Positions 10,693-22,000 of a stretch of 64,000 nt of DNA are shown piece by piece (position 1 is the stretch's first letter; each line of letters starts with the position of its first letter). The translations under genes were made by a program, and so were the position numbers. The notes beneath the pieces were generated by a model, which saw only the letters and a program-made list of their open reading frames with translations, ran no database searches and had not been told where the DNA came from. Source of the stretch: Inia geoffrensis. Its lineage: Eukaryota > Chordata > Mammalia > Artiodactyla > Iniidae. The stretch is taken from assembly GCA_036417435.1 (NCBI GenBank), contig CM070900.1, positions 35,441,496 to 35,505,495 of the forward strand. The letters are read 5' to 3'.

Positions 10693-11525
10693 AGTAGCCA
10701 TCGTAGTTGATATTTATTACTAACCCACCATGTGCTACATGCTCTTCTAAGTGCTTTTCATATGCTATCTTAATCTGTTCTTCATAACAATAACCCTATG
10801 AGGAAGGGACTACTATTTGCCCCATTAAACAAGATGAAATACTTCACTCTGTGTGACAGACCCTAGGTCCATCCACCTCATTACAAATAGCTCAATTTCG
10901 TTTCTTTTTATGGCTGAGTAATATTCCATTGTATATGTGCCACATCTTCTTTATCCATTCAGAGTGAAGTCAGAAAGAGAAAGACAAATACCATATGCTA
11001 ACACATATATATGGAATTTAAGGAAAAAAATATCATGAAGAACCTAGGGGCAAGATGGGAATAAAGACACAGACCTACTAGAGAATGGACTTGAGGACAT
11101 GGGGAGGGGAAACGGTAAGCTGGGCCAAAGTGAAAGTGTGGTATGGACATATATACACTACCAAACGTAAAATAGCTAGCTAGTGGGAAGTAGCCGCATA
11201 GCACAGGGAGATAGCTCGATGCTTTGTGACCACTTAGAGAGGTGGGATTGGGAGGGTGGGAGGGAGGGAGACGCAAGAGGGAGGGGATATGGGGACATAT
11301 GTATATGTATAACTGATTTACTTTGTTATAAAGCAGACACTAACACCATTGTAAAGCAATTATATTCCAATAAAGATGTTAAAAAAAAAAAGATGAAATA
11401 GCTAAGGAACAGAGAAGTTAGGTCACTTTCCCACGGTCACGTTGTAAGTGGGAAGCTATGACATGAAACCATCCTTGTCTCTCCCAGACGCCTGAGCTCT
11501 AACCACTGTGTTGAACTTCCACAAA
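10693..11525 (-). repeat. MIR SINE split by an L1
   Basis: The MIR complement runs 10693-10841 (catgtgctacatgctcttct, cataacaataaccctatgag) and resumes at 11390-11525 (gctaaggaacagagaagtta, ggtcactttcccacggtcac, agctctaaccactgtg). Joining across the insert restores MIR order, so the MIR was there first. The insert at 10842-11389 is the L1 listed next. Confidence 0.85.
10842..11389 (+). mobile_element. 5'-inverted (twin-primed) L1
   Basis: Bases 10961-11389 are the sense 3' end of a cetacean-type L1, ending aataaagatgtt plus an A-tail, closely matching the end of the full-length L1 at 43360-43799. Bases 10842-10960 are the immediately upstream ORF2 segment in the opposite orientation (complement of gaatggataaagaagatgtg... 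to ...cagagtgaag). Both halves share about nine bases (agagtgaag) at the join. A perfect 11-bp TSD, aagatgaaata, lies at 10831-10841 and 11390-11400, so this is a single insertion event. Confidence 0.94.
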
Positions 11526-11529
11526 AAAT

Positions 11530-11690
11530 TAGACTCCCCTCTGAGGGCTTTTAAAATATACTGATGCTTATGTCCTACCCACGCTAATTAAATTAGGACC
11601 TCTGCTAACAGAGTCCATTGCACCAAATCATCTTAAAGGCCCTCCTCGTGATTCTTTAGTACAGCCGGTGTTAAGAGCCATGGAGAGAGC
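11530..11690. repeat. hAT-Charlie-type DNA element relic
   Basis: Reads gagggcttttaaaatatac, tgatgcttatgtcctaccc, ctaattaaattaggacctc and a later tgattctttagtacagcc. This is the order of a small palindrome-like mammalian MER1-type element (TTAAAAAATACTGATGCC...AATTAAATCAGAATCTC...GTGATTCTAATG). Termini are decayed. Confidence 0.6.
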
Positions 11691-12589
11691 AAAACAGAGA
11701 GGAGAGGCAGGCAGGCCAGCTGGATTCAAAGTGTTCACAAAGAGCAAGAAACAAACCAATCAGACAGAAGCCAAATAGGGTAAAACTGGCCTAAGGGTTT
11801 ATAAATCAATTGGGAGAACCTTGGCATTAACTTACTATAAAGGCAGTGTTCTAAATGGACAAAGATTTCTAGCATAGCCCACTGGGGCCTAACTGACCCA
11901 TATAATGAGCAATCTAAGGTACCAATAACATAAATTGCATTTGAACTCTTCAGAGTAAGAGGGAGAAAGAACAGATGACAGATTCCACCATCTTTTCTGG
12001 TCTGATTCTAACTAAACTTTTAGAGTGGTCCAGGTTAGATTTGGGCACATTCTCACCTTACATTCTGAATTGTCTTTATGTGCCTTTCCCCAGGTGTTTC
12101 CCTTAGCTCCCCACTGGAGTGGACACCCTCAGGTCCCCAAGGCAACTCAATCTGTGATATGTCCACCTCCAAATGACATAGTTCCCTGAGCAACAAGTGC
12201 TCTCTTATAAATCTCCTCACTGAGGCTGGACACACTCAGATCAGCTTTAGGCAGGCCCTGAGAAGCAACCAGCACTGCCGCTGAGGGGACAGATCAGTTT
12301 GCCACCAGCGCAATCACCACGTAAGGGTGGTAATGAGGCAGCACAACAGCTCCAATACCCGCCGAGCTTGAGTCAGTGCAGCTGTGGATGCAAATGGTTC
12401 TCCTGTCTCCTCCTCAGATCTTTCTCTGTCAGTTTGAAGGGGTGTTCTTTTCAGTTTCATTTGCCAAATCAGACCTCCCATTTGCATGTTTCCTTGTCCA
12501 TTAAACTTTTCTGTGAAGACCTCACTGGCTACAAGCCCAGCAGCACATGATAGAAAAGTCCCTCATGTGTGTGCTCTGTTTTATTTAAA
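11691..12589. other. No feature seen (0.9 kb)
   Basis: No repeat family or exon recognised. Frames of 60 and 83 codons (12053-12235 minus, 12299-12550 plus) have no recognisable content. Confidence 0.45.
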
Positions 12590-12712
12590 TTCAGCCCAAG
12601 TGCAATGTCACTTTGTTCCTCATCAAAACCCTGTGGGTGATACAAGGTAACTGATACTTCTCCCCATTTGTCAGGTGATAAATTGAAGCTCAAAATGGAA
12701 AGTGTTAGGATT
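12590..12712 (-). repeat. MIR SINE fragment
   Basis: Complement of the MIR centre: catcaaaaccctgtgggtga, actgatacttctccccattt and gtgataaattgaagctcaa. Confidence 0.68.
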
Positions 12713-12894
12713 TTAAAATACTAGTTGGGAAGGAAATTGTCTCAGCTCACGGCATAGTTTTTATCAGGTTTGGAATCATCGTGCTCAGTCAACAAACATT
12801 TTCTGAACACCTACCATGTGCTAAGTATCAGGATAGCACCTAGAAAGAGATAAACAAATAATGGTCTGTATTCTGAAGTGTCCATAGTCTAGAA

Positions 12895-13115
12895 CAGATA
12901 TTGACAAACCTTACATTCTGGGCCAAATTTGGCCCAAAGCCTGTTTTGCTAAGTCAAGTGTTATTGAAACACACCCAGGCCCATTTATTTGCAGGTTGCC
13001 TATGACTGCTTTGTGCTACATCAGTGGAGTTAAGCAGTTAATAGAAACCGTGTGGCCCACAAACCTGAAAATATTTACTATCTGAGTCTTTCCAGAAAAA
13101 TTTTTCTGTCCCCTG
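12895..13115 (+). mobile_element. Non-autonomous hAT element, 221 bp
   Basis: Starts cagatattgacaaacc and ends tctgtcccctg, degenerate versions of the CAGGGGTCGGCAAAC-type termini of a mammalian hAT family. Inside are ggccaaatttggcccaaagc and aaaatatttactatctgag, typical of that family. The hAT-sized 8-bp TSD is gtctagaa (12887-12894) and gtctagta (13116-13123), 7 of 8 matching. It is too short to encode a transposase. A larger relative with transposase remnants lies at 24371-28969. Confidence 0.85.
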
Positions 13116-13329
13116 GTCTAGTAGAAGGAGGCTTAAGTGAAACCAAGTGTTGCAGGTGTTATTGTAGAATTCTGTACGGGGTATACAGTGTGGGCTCAAA
13201 TGAAGCAGGGGGTGACGTCATAAAAAAGATGATGTCTTGAAAGTTATCCAGGCAGAGAGGCAGGGTACAGGAATGCAGGCCAAGGTAGCCATATGCGCAA
13301 AATAATGAAGATTAAAAAAAGCAAGGCTT

Positions 13330-13535
13330 GGGCTTCCCTGGTGGCGCAGTGGTTGAGAGTCCGCCTGCCGATGCAAGGGACGCGGGTTCGTGCCCCGGTC
13401 CGGGAAGATCCCACATGCCGCGGAGCGGCTGGGCCCGTGAGCCACGGCCGCTGGGCCTGCGCGTCCGGAGCCTGTGCTCCGCAACGGGAGCGGCCACAAC
13501 AGTGAGAGGCCCGTGTAACAAAAAAAAAAAAAAAA
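13330..13535 (+). mobile_element. CHR SINE inside L2
   Basis: Complete copy starting gggcttccctggtggc and ending in a pure A-tail. TSD aaaaaaagcaaggct lies at 13314-13328 and 13536-13550; its left edge is ambiguous because the target begins with A's. Long frames of 70-111 codons on both strands are SINE translations. Confidence 0.95.
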
Positions 13536-13690
13536 AAAAAAAGCAAGGCTCATTAGGCATTTATGGTGGACATGGGCAGGGTAGAGGAGGAAGACTCAGC
13601 AGAAGTGGTGGTCCGAGACCATGACAGAAGGGCTTTGTGTGCAAACCTAAAGCCACTGACTTTGGGCCAGAGCGCCTTTGAGTTTTTATG

Positions 13691-14029
13691 CGACAGATGC
13701 AGCCTATACTAAAAATGAAATCCTATATTTCTCTTCCAGGCTGAGCAACCACCCTGGAGGATTTAGGGTTCAGTAACCATGTTGCCATTATAGAATAAGA
13801 TAAGGTATAGTTTCAACTGAATAAAGTGAATCTCTTTTCAATGAAATTTCAGGCTGTTTCTTCCCCTTATAATAGTTCATGGCAATAGCTAAGAAAGAGA
13901 GTCACAGGGTACTGTGGGAGTAGATGATCAAGAGACCTAGCTTAATCTGGGGGAGTTGAGAAGGTTGTCCCGAGGAAGCGACACTGAAGGCAAGATCTGA
14001 GACCTGAGTACACATTAGCCAGGAGCCTT
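13691..14029. other. No feature seen
   Basis: About 340 bases with no recognisable repeat or coding exon. Confidence 0.45.
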
Positions 14030-14270
14030 ACGTGATAACTTTGTCTTAACATTTTAAAATCTGCAAAATCAAGTTACCCCTCTTCCTGGGAAGGTCACTG
14101 GGTTAAAATATCATTGGGTCCACCTGTAAAATGGAGATGATAATGGTACCCACATCATAGGGTTGCTCTAAGGCCAAAAGGAAGTGCAATACATAGAGGA
14201 TGGTTAACATAAGGTCTAGCACATAGTAAGCATGCCAGAAATGCTAGCTATCAATCTTAGTATATGTTTT
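14030..14270 (+). repeat. MIR SINE, mostly complete
   Basis: Contains ccacctgtaaaatggagatg, ataatggtacccacatcata, gggttgctctaaggcc and gtctagcacatagtaagcat, in MIR order. The 5' head is more decayed. Confidence 0.78.
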
Positions 14271-14384
14271 CTTCTTATCCTATAAGAATGGTGAGCCTGT
14301 CTCGTCTAGACATAAAATAATTTTGGTCCATAAATTGTTGTAAAATAATGATTAATACAGTGTTTTTTTTGAATCAGTGAATCT

Positions 14385-14870
14385 CAGAGTCAGAAGCGAT
14401 GGAGCTCCACCTCCCACTAAATGTAGGAATCCCTGTTTCTAAAGTCTTAACAGATGGTCTTCCAATACCCACTTGGATGAAGCCAGTGACTATTTGCTCC
14501 CCAACTGGGCAGCTCTGATCACAGGGAAATTCTTCTCCATATGGAACTCAAATTAACTTTCCTGAAACAGCCACCCATTGCCTTACTTCTGTCCTCTGGG
14601 TCACATAGAACATGACTTCTTTCCCCTCCACATGATAACCCTTCAGACCTGACAGTAGCCTTCCCACCCAGACTGCAGAACGGGATCCCTCCATTGCACT
14701 GCACTCTCTTCTCTCTCTGACCTTTAGTGATTTTAAAAGACAGAGGCCTTTACCACAAAGCTCATATCTCATTCGTCTCTGTAACCAAGCATCCAGTATA
14801 GTGTCTCATGCATAGTAGGCACCCAGCAAATGTTTGTGATAAATAAAGGAAAGAGTTCCTATTTCCAAGT
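14385..14870. repeat. Probable ancient LINE-class relic, unresolved
   Basis: Phrases such as ctcccactaaatgtaggaat, cagatggtcttccaatacc, cagctctgatcacaggg, gccacccattgccttact and tgataacccttcagacc resemble an old CR1/L3-like mammalian repeat. Only the pattern supports this. The 61- and 74-codon minus-strand frames here are not supported as genes. Confidence 0.35.
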
Positions 14871-15364
14871 GTATTACTCTTTTTTTATTGAAGTATAGTT
14901 GATTTACAATGTTGCATTCATTTCATCTCTACAGCAAATTGATTCAGTTATATATAGACATGTATATATATGTGTATATAAACATACATATATAAAACTT
15001 TTCAGATTCTTTTCCATTATAGGTTATTACAAGATATTGAGTATATTTCGCTGTGCTATACAGTAGGTCCTTGTTGGTTTTCTATTTTACATATAGTGGT
15101 GTGTATCTTTTAATCCCAAACTCCTAATTTATCCCTCCCCCCTCCACTTTCCCCTTTGGTAACTGAAAGTTTGCTTCTGTGAATCTATTTCTGTTTTGTA
15201 AATAAGTTCATTTGTATCATTTTTTTAGATTCCACACAAAGTGATATTCCATGATATTTGTCTTTCACTTTCTGACTTTACTCAGTGTGATAATCTCTCA
15301 GTTCATCCATGTTGCTGCAAATGGCATTATTTCATTCTTTTTTATGGCTGAGTAATATTCCATT

Positions 15365-15368
<4 letters not shown>

Positions 15369-15417
<49 letters not shown>
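15369..15417 (+). repeat. (AT)n microsatellite, about 24 units
   Basis: Uninterrupted AT repeat that has grown inside the L1 at the place where related copies read 'tgtatatatgtaccacatc'. It is likely length-polymorphic. Confidence 0.97.
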
Positions 15418-15420
<3 letters not shown>

Positions 15421-15607
15421 CACATCTTCTTTATCTGTTCATCTGTTGATGGACATTTAGGTTGCTTCCATGTCTTAACTATTGTAAATACTGCTGCTAT
15501 GAACATTGGGGTGCATGTACTTTTCAAATTAAAGTTTTCATCTTTTCCGGATATACACCCAGGAGTGGGATTGCTGGATCATATAGTAACTCTATTTTTA
15601 GTTTTTT

Positions 15608-15822
15608 GTTTTTTGTTTTTTGGGTTTTTTTGCCGTACGCGGGCCACTCACTGCTGTGGCCTCTCCCGTTGTGGAGCACAGGTTCCGGATGCGCAGGCTC
15701 AGCGGCCATGGCTCACAGGCCCAGCCACTCTGCGGCATGCGGGATCTTCCCAGACTGGGGTACGAACCTGTGTCCCCTGCATCAGCAGGTGGACTCTCAA
15801 CCAGTGCGCCACCAGGGAAGCC
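15608..15822 (-). mobile_element. CHR SINE inside L1
   Basis: Antisense copy with a T-rich start (complement of the A-tail) and the family 5' end at about 15823. TSD ctatttttagtttttt (15592-15607) and ctatttgtagtttttt (15823-15838) match at 15 of 16 bases. The flanking L1 sequence continues collinearly, so the SINE is younger than the L1. Confidence 0.95.
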
Positions 15823-16184
15823 CTATTTGTAGTTTTTTAAGGAACCTCCATACTGTTCTCCATAATGGCTGTACCAATTTACATTCCCACCAACGTTCTA
15901 GGAGGGTTCCCTCTTCTCCACACCCTCTCCAGCATTTGTTATTTGTAGACTTTTTGATGATGGCCATTCTGACCACTGTAAGGTGATACCTATTGTAGTT
16001 TTGATTTGCATTTCTTTAATAATTAGCAATGTTGAGCATCTTTTCATATGCCTGTTGGTCACCTCTATGTCTTCTTTGGAGAAATCACTATTTAGGTCCT
16101 CTGCCCATCTTCTGATTGGGTTGTTTATATTTTTGATATTGAGCTTTAAAACACAAAATAAAGCTGAATAATCATTCAGCCAGT

Positions 16185-16375
16185 TTCATTCCAAACTCTA
16201 GTGTGTGTCAGAAAATATCACAGGGAACTTAGTAAAGATGCATATTTCTGAACCACACCCAGAGATTCTGATTCCATCAATCTGGGGTTTTCCCAGTTGT
16301 TTGCATTTTTACCAAGCACCTTGGTTGTATCTGAATCAGGTGGTGACCACACTTGGAGAAATGCTGCATTAAGCA
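16185..16375. repeat. hAT-Charlie-type DNA element relic
   Basis: Order tagtaaagatgcatatttct, cacacccagagattctgatt, then aagcaccttggttgtatctg and ggtggtgaccacacttgg. This follows the same MER1-type small element pattern as 11530-11690, decayed. Confidence 0.55.
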
Positions 16376-16839
16376 CCCCAGGCATCAAACCAAGCAACTT
16401 TTATTAAGCTTGATGTTTGGAAGCAGCAAATACATTTCAGTTATTTCTACCTAGAACAACTTTTCGTTTGCTCTCTTACATGTATTTTTTTCTTCTTGAA
16501 GTATTTTTTTCTGGGTTACCCAGCCATAGCTCCCCTCCCATGTTGAGCGGTAAGTACATTCTTTTCAGACCTCCTAAGGAGATAATAAGGCATTGCAATT
16601 GATTACAATTTATTAATCAGAGCAGGATGTTACAGAGTTTGAGGGTTGGGGACAGTGAGTGAAACACAGTCCTGAAGTCTAGTATAAATGCCAGGCAAGG
16701 GCACAAGGGTGACAATGGAATAAGACAAAAATACACAGGATGTTTTAAGCTGATTCTCTATTTTACACTGTGGTGTCCTAATCTATAAAAAGTAGATATT
16801 AAAACCTGACTGGTGTACCACCACAGCCTGGTGTGAACC
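16376..16839. other. No feature seen
   Basis: About 460 bases without a recognisable repeat or exon. The 61-codon frame at 16417-16602 has no support. Confidence 0.45.
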
Positions 16840-16948
16840 TTATTCTATAAATATTTATTGAGTGCCTATGAGGTGACAGGTACTAAGGTGCTAAGGATAC
16901 ATCAGAGAACAAGACCAAATTCTTGCCTCACAGAGGCACAGATAAAAC

Positions 16949-17011
<63 letters not shown>

Positions 17012-17430
17012 ATTACATACATTTATGTTATACTATATTACATGACACAGCAAGTAAGCAGAACTGAATAATGTGACAGAGAGGAATGGAAGGGTGCAGG
17101 TGAGGTCTCCTAAAATATAGGAAGGTCAGAGGACTATCCAGGGAGGTGATACTTAGGCAGAAACCTAAGTGATGTAAAAGAGTCTGGCTTGTGAAGAGCT
17201 GATGAGAGAAAACTTCAGGAAGAGGTAATGACAATGCAAAAGGCCTAGGAGGGCATCAGAGGGTAAGGAGTGGACTCTGCATGTTGGACGAACAGCGGAA
17301 AGGCCTGCATGACTGGAACAGAGTGAGCTAGTTAGGAGAGTGGTAGATGCAAATAAGATCACACAGACAGAAGCACACTGAAAAGTAGTCCATAATGGAA
17401 CAGTTTTATCCTCACAGGATAGTAAGCCAC
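16840..17430 (-). repeat. L2 LINE fragment with internal microsatellite
   Basis: Complement of the L2 3' end: aatatttattgagtgcctat, gaggtgacaggtactaagg, gctaaggatacatcagagaa, then past the microsatellite tccagggaggtgatacttag, gcaaaaggcctaggaggg, cctgcatgactggaacagag. The long antisense frame at 17165-17446 is L2 sequence read in a chance frame. Confidence 0.8.
16956..17011 (+). repeat. (TG)n(TA)n compound microsatellite
   Basis: About 21 TG units run directly into about six TA units, inside the L2 relic. Confidence 0.97.
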
Positions 17431-17555
17431 CAAGGACCATTATCAATCATCTAATCCAATCCATTCACTGAACAGATATAAAACCACAAACCTAGAGAGG
17501 TTAACAGATTTCTCCTAAGTAGTAGCCTAAGAAGACTAGTGTTCAGGTTTTATAA
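17431..17555 (-). repeat. MIR/L3-like fragment
   Basis: Reads catctaatccaatccattca, acctagagaggttaacag and agactagtgttcaggttt, the complement pattern of MIR3/L3-type repeats (CTAGTCCAACCCCCTCATTT...GAGAGGTTAAGTGACTTGCC). Confidence 0.5.
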
Positions 17556-17576
17556 TGTGTAATAGAGCTTTTGTTG

Positions 17577-17756
17577 TCATCTCTCCTGGTTTTTCTTCTT
17601 CCTCATCTTCCATTTTTCTTTTTCTTCCTTTGTTTCTCTCTTCCTTTCCCTTTCTGCTAAGTCCTCCTCTGAGTTCCTAATTTCCCTTCCTTTTTTTCCT
17701 CCTTTTTTCGATCTTCTCCTCCTCTCCATCCTGCTGCCTCTCTCTTCTTCCTCATG
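17577..17756 (+). repeat. Pyrimidine-rich low-complexity tract
   Basis: About 180 bases of irregular T/C runs (tttttcttcttcctcatc, cctttttttcctccttttt). No coding signal. Confidence 0.85.
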
Positions 17757-18649
17757 ACATCAGTCTTTTCTAACCCCATGGCTTGTGGTCAGTGTTACAT
17801 CAAGGCAACAATATTTATCCCTACATGAAAACAGTTCTAACCAACACTCTTTGGTAATTAACAACATGAGATAATTTCAAATCCTGAAACCTGCAAACTT
17901 CAAAATACCACTCCCCTAGTCATCCCTTTTCCTAGTGTGTGATTTAAAGCCACTTCCATGATTACAGAGCATCTGCACCCCAATGCAAGATATTTGATAC
18001 AGAAGGTAAAAAGCATGACTCAATTCAAACAGAGCATCTACTATAAAGGGTCAAGCATTAACTACAAGTCATTGCCATTAAGTATAGAGGACATTAGACA
18101 AACCACAGGAAACTGCTACCCCTCTTAAAGAGTTCTGTTTGTTAATATCTGGCCCATTTCTGAAAGCAGAAGTCTTATTTCAGTCTAGAGTCTTATGAGA
18201 TATGATAGGCAATGGTGATACTTTGAGCATTGATATTAGTGACCCACGCAGATGTCTGATTCTATACTGTGAGTATAGAAGCAATGCAACGTGAGTTCAT
18301 CATGTCTTCTCCCCAGCACATATTCCCAAGTGAGTCCTAGTACAAATCTCTGACCATTATATTCCAATTTCATTTTTCTAACCACATAACTAGAGAATGC
18401 AGAGCTGGCATCTGTAGAAATTGATTTTTCTTTTTCTGTAGAAAGAGTCTTTTGCTGTCACAACAAAGCATATTCTTTTCCTTAGAAAGAAAGTAAAAGG
18501 AATTACTGGGAGTACTTTTATCCTGCCAAGTAACCAACGTCAGTCTTCCACACGGTTTTTCAATTCTTCCAACTCTGCCACTGCTAAGAAAGAATAGCTA
18601 CACACACATAACTGAGTCTCTAAAAAGTAACAAGACAAAATTTATTCCC
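17757..18649. other. No feature seen (0.9 kb)
   Basis: AT-rich sequence with no recognised repeat, RNA gene or exon. Confidence 0.45.
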
Positions 18650-18720
18650 ACAGCTAATCTCCCTGGGACTCAGTTTGTTCATCGGTAAAATGAGGGAGTC
18701 AAATAAATGAGGTTTAGGTC
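18650..18720 (+). repeat. MIR SINE fragment
   Basis: Short core: ctgggactcagtttgttcat then cggtaaaatgaggg. Confidence 0.65.
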
Positions 18721-19089
18721 TGTGACAACTCTACTATCCTATTCCTTCTAGGTCCTCAATTCCTCACATTAGGAATGATTCTACATGGGAAGTAGAATGA
18801 GTCTCAGACTTCTCCCTCATCTCGCTCCTTACCAATAATCAAAGGAAGATATTCTCTATGTCTTTTGATCTTGATATTATTAAAAATATGTACTTTTCAT
18901 GAAATTTCAGAGGGAGTAAGAAAAAGATTAAAATTTTGTTATGGGTTGCTGTGAGATGCTGAACAGTACCTCATGATGGTTTGGGATTCAGCCTTTGAGC
19001 TTGATTATACTTATAGGTACTGTTTAAATATATAAGAGTATTTTCTTTATAAAATGTATATGCTTAGATGAGGAACTACAAAATGTCAG

Positions 19090-22000
19090 AGAAGAGGTTT
19101 GGTAAATCCAAATCTCAAAAGGCAATGATGAAACTGGACAGAATTGTTAAAAGGCTCTGTAAAATGACCAGAGGCAAACAATAAATTGAGAAGTGTTTAT
19201 TCAAGAAAAACTACTAAACATCTATAAGGACAGTGAGAGTCTGTGACTTTTTAGGCTGTGTCTATCCCCAGCTACCAGGCATGGTAGTTTTACTATGGCT
19301 GGGCAGAGTGTGAGGACAAACAGCTCTACAACCATAGAGGGCTGGCTTGATTTGGAGCAGAGTGGAGAAAAGTCACATGCCCAAGAGCTTTGTCAAAAAT
19401 AACAGTGATCTCAGTGCCAGTCTAGAAAGGCAAACAACACGTCTGCCTAAGGCCATGCTACTGACTGAGCCAAGCAACAGGTTAGCCAAAAATGTGGTAG
19501 GGAAATGCAAGGAACAAGGCAGGCATGACAGGTTTTGATAATAACCCAGATGTTTCTGGTGGTCTAGAAGGCATGTGTCTGCTCAGGAAAGACAAGAGAA
19601 GCCCTTAGATAATCTACTCATCTCTGACTGAATGTGAGGTCTGGCACAAGCAGAAAGTAAAAGATGTTTGTTAACTGTCTGAGCTTTGAAGGCATTCTGC
19701 AATTTACACACAGAGCCATCAGCAAAAGGTTAAAATCTCAAGGTGTTTAAGCAAAACTTCTGAACAGTATCCTGACCACTAAGCTGTGCTGACCTGGGGG
19801 CAAACCCAAGAAAGCCAGGTCTAAAAATTGTTTTTAAAAAAAGGATTAAAAAAAAAAAATACCTGAGTGGTGACATCAGTGGTCACACAATGCAGGTTAG
19901 ACAGATTCTACCAGCCAGCCAAGCCACTAAACCAATAAACAGCTAAAACAACATCTCTTGGGAGTAGAGAAATCAGAATCCAGAGTGCTGTAATATATTG
20001 CTCATTATAATGCTAAAAATGTTCAGTTTAAAAAAAATTATGAAAAACGCAACATAATGGGAAAGTTTGGCCAATGAAGAGAAAAAGAAAAGCATCAATA
20101 TAAATTATATTTGAGGGGATCCAGATGTTTACTTTAGCAGACAAAAGACTTCAAAGCAGCTATGTAATAAATTTATTCAAATGAATAAAGGAAATAATGT
20201 TTAGAAAATTAAAGGAAAATATAACAGCAATGAATTACCAACTAGAGAATATCAGTAAAGAGACAGAAAATATAAAAAAGAACAAAATTGAAATTCTGAG
20301 TTAAATTTACAATAACTGAAATTTAAATAATGAATCAGAGGAGCTCATTAGATTCTTTGAACTGGCGGAAAAATCAACAAACTTGAGAGTAGAACAATAA
20401 ATACTATGCAATCTGAAAAACAATGAAACACTGAAAAATAATAATCAGTGAAAAACAGTATTACTAAGTTTATAACATAGGACTATATAATATATATAAA
20501 AATAAATGTTCAAAGTTTAAGAAGAGAATGGAAATATATTGGAGAAATGTTTCTATTGTTCACTGGATTTAAGTTTGTATAAATCTCAAGTCAGTTTTGA
20601 TAAAGAAAGATGCATATAGTAATCCCTAGAGCAACCACTAAGAAAATAACTTGTAAAATATATAATTAAAATATCAACAAAGAAATTAAAATGATCTATT
20701 TAACATAAAAAGGCAGTAAAGAAGGAACATAGGAACAAAAAAGTATAAAACATAGAAAATAATTTGAAAAAATTAGAAATAAATTCAACCATATTAAACA
20801 TTAAATATAAATAGATTAAACATTCCAAACAAAATGCAGAGGCTATCAAACTGAATAAAATAAACAAACAAAAATAAGATCCAACAATATGTTACCTGCA
20901 AGAGCTTTAAATACAAAGACACTTAGACAAAAACACTTTACATACAAAGACTTAAGTTTAAAGCAAAAGAATGGAGAAAGCTATACCATGCAAAACAGTA
21001 ACAATGAGAGACCTGGAGGAACTATACTAATATCAGACAAAATATACTTAAAGATAGAAAATGTTAGTAGAGACAAAGAGGGGTATTTGATAATAATAAA
21101 AGAATTAATTAGGAATATATGACAACGATAAACATATTTGCACATAACAGCAGAGTCCCAAAATACATGAAACTAAAACTGACAGAAATGAAAAGAGAAA
21201 GAGTTGAACAATAATAACTGGAGACTTAAAAATCCTTCCCTCAAAAATTGATATCAAAATTAGACAGAAAAGTAGCAACAATATATAAGACTTAAGCAAC
21301 ACTTTTAACTATCAACCAAAATTGGTTGACGTCTAGGTTGACCTGATTGACATCTAGGAAGCAGTTCACCCAACAGAAAAATGCACATTCTTTTCAAGTG
21401 TGCATGGAACATTCTCTAGTTTAGAACATATACTAGGCCATAAAGCAGTATCAATATATTAAAAGGTTTGGACATCACACAAAGTGTGTCCTCACAATGG
21501 AATTAAATTAGCAATCAGTGACAAAAGGAAATGTGGGAAATCCCTAAGTATTTGAAAATGTAACAACCAACTTTTAATAACCCATGGGTCAAAGAAGAAA
21601 TCATAAAGAAAATTAGAAAATATTTTGACATGAATGAAAATGAAAGCACAACATATTAAAATTTATGAGATGTCAATAAAGCAGTACTTAGAGGTAAATT
21701 TAGAGTTTTAAATGCCTATATTGTAAAAGAAGAAATATCTTAAGTCAGTAAACTAAGTTTTGATTTTTAGAAAGTAGAAAACGAAGTGTAAACTAAACCC
21801 CAAGCCACAACAAGAAAAGAGAAGGTAATAATAAATGTTAGAGCAGAAATCAATGAAGTAGAAATCAGAAAAAAAATAAAGAAAATCAATATAATCAAAT
21901 GAGAAACTTATATCTAGACTGACAAAGAATAAAATAGAGGACACAGATTACCAAAGTAAAAAATGAAAGAGTGGACATCATAACCAAATTTAGAAAAGTT

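Larger units (their letters stand above)
12785..13690 (-). repeat. L2 LINE split by a hAT element and a SINE
   Basis: The L2 complement begins tcaacaaacattttctgaac, acctaccatgtgctaagtat and continues to the hAT element at 12895. It resumes at about 13124 (tgacgtcataaaaaagatg, tgtcttgaaagttatccagg, cagagaggcagggtacagg), then continues after the CHR SINE to about 13690. Removing the two inserts gives collinear L2, so L2 is the oldest layer here. Confidence 0.72.
14880..16150 (-). mobile_element. L1 3' region (5'-truncated), carrying a CHR SINE
   Basis: The complement of L1 ORF2 end plus 3' UTR: tttattgaagtatagttgat at the 3' end, then ttttccattataggttatta, tgttgctgcaaatggcatta, cttctttatctgttcatctg and ctccataatggctgtacc. 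It is split by the SINE at 15608-15822 and contains an (AT)n run at 15369-15417. Frames of 60-174 codons across it mix L1 and SINE. Both ORFs are far from intact. Confidence 0.92.

Noticed and set aside
13218..13624. Several 70-111 codon frames on both strands with a recurring proline/glycine-rich motif
   Set aside because: The motif recurs at every CHR SINE (for example 44158, 48874, 50821, 55464, 59484); it is SINE translation, not a protein family.
15462..15986. 174-codon frame
   Set aside because: It runs through L1 sequence and the antisense CHR SINE at 15608-15822; it is a mosaic of repeats.
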